A stretch of DNA of 64,000 bases, taken from positions 23,464 to 87,463 of the forward strand of contig JAKBRJ010000001.1 of NCBI GenBank assembly GCA_021834785.1, read 5' to 3'. The position numbers were made by a program, and so were the translations under genes. This document shows, one piece after another, positions 62,402-64,000 of the stretch. The number at the start of each line of letters is the position of its first letter. Within the stretch, counting starts at the first letter, position 1. The notes under the pieces were generated by a model. The model saw only the letters and a list, made by a program, of their open reading frames with translations. It made no database searches and was not told where the DNA came from. Source of the stretch: Microcaldota archaeon. GTDB taxonomy: Archaea; Micrarchaeota; Micrarchaeia; Micrarchaeales; Micrarchaeaceae.

Positions 62402-62911
62402 CTATACGCTGGTTTTAGGTATTTTTCCGGACTGATAAAAAATCAGCATTATATTTATCGCTATAAAAATCCCCAGAAGAGTGAAATTATATCTCGATAT
62501 GAATGATATCACGTTGCCTACAGCTATGAAATTAAGGCCCAACGGGTACAATATGGATCCAAGTATCGGTGTTTCGCATCCGCAGCTTGCCACCAGCCCG
62601 CCTACAGAGGGCATAGCTACGCTTATTGCGCTGCTAGGTATGGCTGATTTGGAAAGGGATTTGCGCCTTCTCCTGCTTTGCATAATTCCGAAGACGCTTA
62701 GGCTCAATAGAATTGCAGACGTTGCTATCAGCATGTCTACCAGATACATAGGTACGGTAGTTATGAATATTCCATAACTGCTCAGCCTTATCAGATAATT
62801 GTAAAAAAGGTAGTATGCAATGAATGCTGCGATCGCTATTGCTATATACAACGGCTTTGTAAATACCTTTTTCAGTGCCTTGGCGCGGCTGGAAAGAAAA
62901 CCTTTTTTCAT
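62402..62911 (-). CDS. Hypothetical four-helix membrane protein
   Basis: A 169-residue protein with four or five hydrophobic helices (PLYIAIAIAAFIAYYLFYNY onwards) and a CGCE motif in VASCGCETPIL. Its ATG overlaps the stop of the DUF929 gene (TAATG), so translation is coupled. It might partner with the thioredoxin-like protein in disulfide chemistry, which is an inference from context. Confidence 0.7.
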   Translation of the reverse strand: MKKGFLSSRAKALKKVFTKPLYIAIAIAAFIAYYLFYNYLIRLSSYGIFITTVPMYLVDMLIATSAILLSLSVFGIMQSRRRRKSLSKSAIPSSAISVAMPSVGGLVASCGCETPILGSILYPLGLNFIAVGNVISFISRYNFTLLGIFIAINIMLIFYQSGKIPKTSV

Positions 62912-64000
62912 TAATATCCCCCTTTCACCTCAAGCTGCTGTATTGCAGGCAGAGTACATACAGGCGCGGAATTGCTGATGGACGAACACGCCATCGCTAT
63001 GTATATGTCTGCAGCTGCATATTCAGTCCATGCGAATTGATCGCTTGGCTTTGAAAGGGCATTAAACACATCCTTATGGGTCATGTACGTAAGCGTAAGG
63101 TTTTGCGTTGTTGGAGTGGAATTGCCGAAATCCACCGCGTCCGCCCCGGGCACGTTGTATTTGCCCCATATGGTATATGGGGTGCCCTGGAAATTATTCA
63201 GCTTTACTATAAATTCAAATGCGTCTTTGTAGGGTACATTGCCGGTAGCGTTTATCCTTTGCTGTATAAGTGCAGGAGAATTGAGCTGGAAGCCGCCGGT
63301 TATTGGCATTGCGTCGTCTATAGATATGAAATTAAGGTATTTGCTGTTATAAAAGTTGCCGAGGTCCTCCGCGGAAACGTTGTAGTGCGAAGGGGACCAA
63401 TATAGGGTAGGCAGGTCGTGGTCGCCGAAAGAGCTATATCCTTCAAACAGATTGGAGAAATTCCCAAACCTTCCTAGCGCAAGCGCCATGGCCCACCTGT
63501 TCTCTCCGCAGAATACACATGTTATGGACCCCAAGTATATTACGGTCGGCTTGCCATTGAGTATGAATGGGTTCACCTTTGCAGGCGTTACGCCTACTTC
63601 GTTGCTTATGCTGCCGTTGAGCAGCATGAGGCCTGCAGTCTCAAAATAAGAGTTAGGAGCGTTGTTTATCACCGAAAGATACGATGAATTGAGGGGCTTG
63701 TTTATGTTCGTAAGCCTTTGCCCAAATGAAGCATTTGCAGTTATGATGGGAAATCCAGGCAAGGATGTATTTGGCAGTATCATACTGCCGGTTATGTTAT
63801 AGCTCCTTATCGAAAGCAGTGAAGTTCCATTAGCTGCGCCCGTAGATCCAGGCTGGGATGAAAGCTGCGCCATGTCACTTTGCAATGAACCTATCTTAGT
63901 ATTCAATGAGTTTATATCTGAAAATGCCACTACCAGCAATACTATTATAATTGCAAGCAATGCAACGTTTATTCCTGCATAGGGGATCTTTAATTTTTTT
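62911..64000 (-). CDS. DUF929-like exported thioredoxin-fold protein, 5' end cut by window
   Basis: The frame is open to the right edge, so the N-terminus lies outside. The visible start includes KKLKIPYAGINVALLAIIIV, a basic patch then signal anchor. The external domain contains YLGSITCVFCGENRWAMALA, a CxxC motif typical of DUF929 and oxidoreductases of thioredoxin fold. DUF929 proteins are known from Sulfolobales and Thermoplasmatales. Many N-x-S/T sites suggest glycosylation. Confidence 0.75.
   Translation of the reverse strand, partial: KKLKIPYAGINVALLAIIIVLLVVAFSDINSLNTKIGSLQSDMAQLSSQPGSTGAANGTSLLSIRSYNITGSMILPNTSLPGFPIITANASFGQRLTNINKPLNSSYLSVINNAPNSYFETAGLMLLNGSISNEVGVTPAKVNPFILNGKPTVIYLGSITCVFCGENRWAMALALGRFGNFSNLFEGYSSFGDHDLPTLYWSPSHYNVSAEDLGNFYNSKYLNFISIDDAMPITGGFQLNSPALIQQRINATGNVPYKDAFEFIVKLNNFQGTPYTIWGKYNVPGADAVDFGNSTPTTQNLTLTYMTHKDVFNALSKPSDQFAWTEYAAADIYIAMACSSISNSAPVCTLPAIQQLEVKGGY

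Noticed and set aside
1..64000. CRISPR array or cas genes
   Set aside because: No regularly spaced repeats of suitable length and no Cas motifs were seen.

Overview
This window looks like chromosomal DNA of a small-genome archaeon, most likely a DPANN lineage close to the Micrarchaeota/ARMAN group. The supporting signs are archaeal ribosomal and translation genes (eS8, eS19, eS24, eS31, eL20/LX, eL31, eL39, eL41, uL15, uL30, aIF5A, aIF6), RpoE/Spt4, NAC, prefoldin, PDCD5, two CPSF-type beta-CASP nucleases, EndoQ, Dph6, three FtsZ paralogues plus SepF, several intron-bearing tRNAs, and heavy use of GGTG-type ribosome binding sites about 5 nt before ATG or TTG starts. The lineage call rests on gene content only.

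Layout. 1-1000: the edge of an unknown gene, a UPF0147 gene and tRNA-Asp/tRNA-Tyr. 1074-3857: a double-AAA ATPase with a large membrane domain. 4074-7759: rhodanese, spt4-rpoE-PIN, CoA-binding, DUF488, sepF and a SpoU methyltransferase. 7769-9530: a CPBP protease joined to the eS31-eS24-aIF5A operon. 9665-17868: a glycosyltransferase, tandem ftsZ genes, ornithine carbamoyltransferase, eS8, a third ftsZ and unknown genes. 17981-23256: deoxyhypusine synthase (which modifies aIF5A), a beta-CASP RNase, a membrane-tethered winged-helix protein and both subunits of ADP-forming acyl-CoA synthetase. 23498-27279: the conserved operon eS19-PDCD5-eL39-eL31-aIF6-eL20-prefoldin-ftsY. 27282-35511: tRNA-Ser, membrane and cytosolic glycosyltransferases, NAC, GrpB-like, an APH-like kinase between a tRNA-like sequence and tRNA-Ala, and a second beta-CASP RNase. 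35545-42149: uL15/uL30, peroxiredoxin with a divergent Lrp regulator, EndoQ, arginine deiminase and type II IPP isomerase. 42171-45108: a foreign-looking cassette (HD hydrolase and two methyltransferases) bounded by a perfect 51-bp direct repeat. 45197-64000: Nth, Dph6, an aminotransferase, tRNA-Val, transporters, hot-dog thioesterase, ExoIII, a phosphodiesterase-like protein, eL41, SecY, a V4R-domain protein and a DUF929 exported thioredoxin-like protein.

How the genes fit together. Energy could come partly from substrate-level phosphorylation: ADP-forming acyl-CoA synthetase (21210-23256), and arginine deiminase (39740) with ornithine carbamoyltransferase (13395); no carbamate kinase is in the window. 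Repair is represented by EndoQ with a PCNA-binding-like tail, Nth and ExoIII. Division is represented by SepF and three FtsZ proteins, two of them in tandem.

The points most worth a second look are the 51-bp-repeat-bounded cassette, the membrane-embedded double AAA protein with identical DNA patches in its two ATPase domains, the three-FtsZ set, non-canonical tRNA introns, likely ATA and CTG start codons, tandemly duplicated promoter elements, and the tRNA-like copy flanking the APH-like kinase gene.
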